A DNA stretch of 21,535 bases from Intoshia linei (Eukaryota > Orthonectida > Rhopaluridae): contig LWCA01000640.1 of NCBI GenBank assembly GCA_001642005.1, forward strand, positions 1 through 21,535, read 5' to 3'. Below, in pieces: positions 19,901 to 21,535 of this stretch; positions within the stretch are counted from its first letter, which is position 1, and the number at the start of each line of letters is the position of its first letter. The position numbers were made by a program, and so were the translations under genes. Under the pieces are notes generated by a model. It saw only the letters and a program-made list of their open reading frames with translations, did not search any database and was not told where the DNA came from.

Positions 19901-20087
19901 GTAAGCCCTTTATTTTTAATAGATTTTTGTTGAGGGCATAATAATTTAAATTAAAATCTGAGCCAAAAATTGTAAATCATTGATTCGTTTTATAAATAAA
20001 TCAAAAAGAAATGAACCTACATATAAAAAAAACCTATTTGTTATTTTGTGCGTGAGTAACAAAAAGTGGATATTGATGTGCAATTAC
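19901..20087 (+). other. Start of a long MDH1-like intron, nothing else seen
   Basis: The donor GTAAGCCC starts at 19901. No malate dehydrogenase block (such as the catalytic-histidine IWGNHS segment) is found on either side of the transposon fragments up to 21535, so this intron would exceed 1.6 kb. The short frame at 19980-20195 is not protein-like. Confidence 0.5.
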
Positions 20088-20160
20088 CAGGGCTGTGTGG
20101 AATTGCTGGTAACAGCAACAGCGGCTGCTGTACTGGTACAGCAAGGCTGTTTTTCCAGCA
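20088..20160. repeat. Nested hairpin with hAT-like tip
   Basis: A G+C-rich island in A+T-rich DNA. It opens with CAGGGCTGTGTGGAATT, which resembles tips of common hAT elements. Nested inverted repeats follow: GCTGG (20105-20109) with CCAGC (20155-20159), AACAGC (20111-20116) with GCTGTT (20146-20151), and an inner perfect 8-bp stem TGCTGTAC/GTACAGCA with a 2-nt loop (20126-20143). No tRNA boxes. A foldback or MITE fragment is the simplest reading; a structured RNA is not excluded. Confidence 0.6.
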
Positions 20161-20506
20161 TAAGATTTCATATATTATTTATAAAAAATTTCTAATAAAT
20201 ATACGTGAAATTTGCTAATTAACAATTATTCATTATAAAAAAATTATAGATTCATTAATAAGTTTTAATTATATGTACTTAAACTTTTTGTTATTAAATA
20301 ATGTGTCGTTAATCAAATGAAAATCTAGGAATACGCATTGGGTTTACCCCTCAAACATTAGTATATTTAATTTATTAGTAAATTAATTCTATTTTTCAAA
20401 ATGTATCATGTTTCAAGTTTTTTGATCTTTGGCAGACAAAAACAAATTAAATATTAACATTGTATATATTCTTTCAATTACATCTTATATATAAAAAATC
20501 ATTTAG

Positions 20507-20816
20507 CAGTGGCGGATTTGAGGGGTGCAAAAGGTGCAGTTGCACCTTCTAAATTGAAAAAAAATTTAATTAATGTTTTGTAAAATAACTGAAAAATATA
20601 AAAGACAACATACTTACTACACAGATAATTTGTGTTAGATAACTTATATTGTCAAACTCTTAATAAATTAATTAACGTTCAATTTAATTCAATTTTTTTT
20701 TATTTAATAAAATTGAAAATTTAATTTGTTAAAAAAAATTAATATATTTCCGCATCGCCCAATAAAAAGTCAAATCGCCCACTAGTGGGCGATATCGCCC
20801 AGGTTGGGAAACACTG
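20507..20816. mobile_element. hAT-type non-autonomous remnant (~310 bp)
   Basis: Left tip CAGTGGCGGATTTGAGGGGT; right tip, reverse complemented, CAGTGTTTCCCAACCTGGGC. Both are typical hAT ends. The left subterminal part has GGTGCAGTTGCACC, a palindrome; the right has the perfect 18-bp palindrome TCGCCCACTAGTGGGCGA at 20775-20792. The interior is A+T-rich and non-coding. Flanking 8-mers (TCATTTAG and ATCTAAAG) do not match, so the two tips may come from different insertions. Confidence 0.6.
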
Positions 20817-21002
20817 ATCTAAAGTATGGAATTATTTTACATCAGTAAATAGTAATGAAGCTAAATGCACAAAATGCTATAATTAGTAATGCAAAATTGT
20901 AAAATGTTTAGGAACTATCAGTGGATTATGTTATCAGTGATAACTTATCACGTTAAAAATGTTCACAATATTAATTTGAACTAAGATACAAACCAAAGAA
21001 AA

Positions 21003-21535
21003 TTGCGAAGGATAGATTTTCTCGTTATTAAAAAATCGATGGAAGAAGAGGTATTCAAAATGGCAATCATGGATAATTTATCATTTAATAGAATAGCAAA
21101 AAGTGATTTTAATCAAATGAGTTTTAAAAAACGGAACAGTGAATATGACAATACTGCTCCCACTTGGCATAACTTTGTAAAAAGAATGATTCTATCGTTA
21201 TACAATAAAAAAAGGAAGAACTTAAAATAATGTTGCAAGATAAATGTGACAAGGAAATGAGGTTTTCTATCACTATGGACGAATGCATCCATGCAGAATA
21301 AACGATATATGAATGTAAACATTCATACGGAGAATAAAACGTGGTGTTTGGGTTTTATTCTAATAAAACAATCGTTTGATGAGCAACAGTATGTTAAATA
21401 CATTATTGATTGAATTCGGAATAATAACCATTAAATTATGTCTATTAAACCTACTAGTTGTGAAGCTGAAAGTGCGTTCTTAATAACTGGTCATTATATA
21501 ACTAAGAAAAGATCCAGAATATCACCCGATGTTGT
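21003..21535 (+). pseudogene. Second hAT transposase relic, cut by the window edge
   Basis: Fragments in order: FKMAIMDNLSFNRIAKSDF (about 21057), RFSITMDEC (21259-21285, the catalytic-aspartate region, with Cys where Trp is usual), NKRYMNVNIHTENKTWCLGF (from about 21297, after a frameshift) and SIKPTSCEAESAFLITG followed by KKRSRISPDVV (21439-21534), the hAT C-terminal dimerisation domain. The middle of the protein is deleted between about 21415 and 21438, where several hundred residues are missing. Stops and frameshifts show decay. The lineage differs from the relic at 9645-10290 (RFSxTxDEW...RRYMN type rather than FSLQxDESTDV type). Confidence 0.8.

Noticed and set aside
1-21535. tRNA, rRNA or snRNA genes
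   Set aside because: No A-box/B-box pair, ribosomal or Sm-site arrangement was recognised; the hairpin at 20088-20160 lacks tRNA features.

Overview
This is an A+T-rich animal nuclear segment (about three quarters A+T by eye). It carries a ciliary outer-arm dynein heavy chain, an RBM15/spenito-type protein (three RRMs plus SPOC), a proteasome beta subunit and a malate dehydrogenase. All genes are split by very short GT..AG introns, most of them 32-45 nt. Short introns, tight gene spacing and a ciliated body plan suggest a metazoan with a compact genome. An orthonectid-like genome such as Intoshia fits, but this is inference and other reduced animals are possible.

Layout. 1-1590: decayed copy of a transposon-associated protein family, with frameshifts and a stop. 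1590-2400: A+T-rich spacer ending in copy A of a ~207-bp dispersed repeat. 2428-7644, minus strand: the first 13 exons (~907 residues) of a DNAH5/DNAH8-type dynein heavy chain; the motor part lies beyond the left edge or is lost. Its longest intron holds repeat copy B. 7911-8134, minus: possible 51-residue gene. 8319-12353, minus: seven-exon gene for a 313-residue single-pass membrane protein. Its large intron houses a TTAA-flanked inverted-repeat element (9557-11908) with a hAT transposase relic, hAT tips and a ~29-bp minisatellite of about 29 units.

Right half, plus strand: a poorly resolved gene (12772-13513), inverted repeat copy C, degenerate ~130-bp tandem repeats, then a tight head-to-tail series: an unrecognised seven-exon gene (14620-15367, 167 aa), RBM15 (15516-17884, 771 aa), PSMB2 (18362-19193, 199 aa) and the 5' half of an MDH1-like gene (19259-19900, continuing to the right). 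The last 1.6 kb is transposon debris: a nested hairpin with a hAT-like tip, a ~310-bp hAT remnant and a second hAT transposase relic cut by the window edge.

The genes do not form one pathway: cilium motility (dynein), m6A/splicing control (RBM15), protein turnover (PSMB2) and central metabolism (MDH). Exon boundaries were placed by hand from GT/AG signals, continuous frame and remembered family conservation. Every complete multi-exon model gives a length divisible by three.
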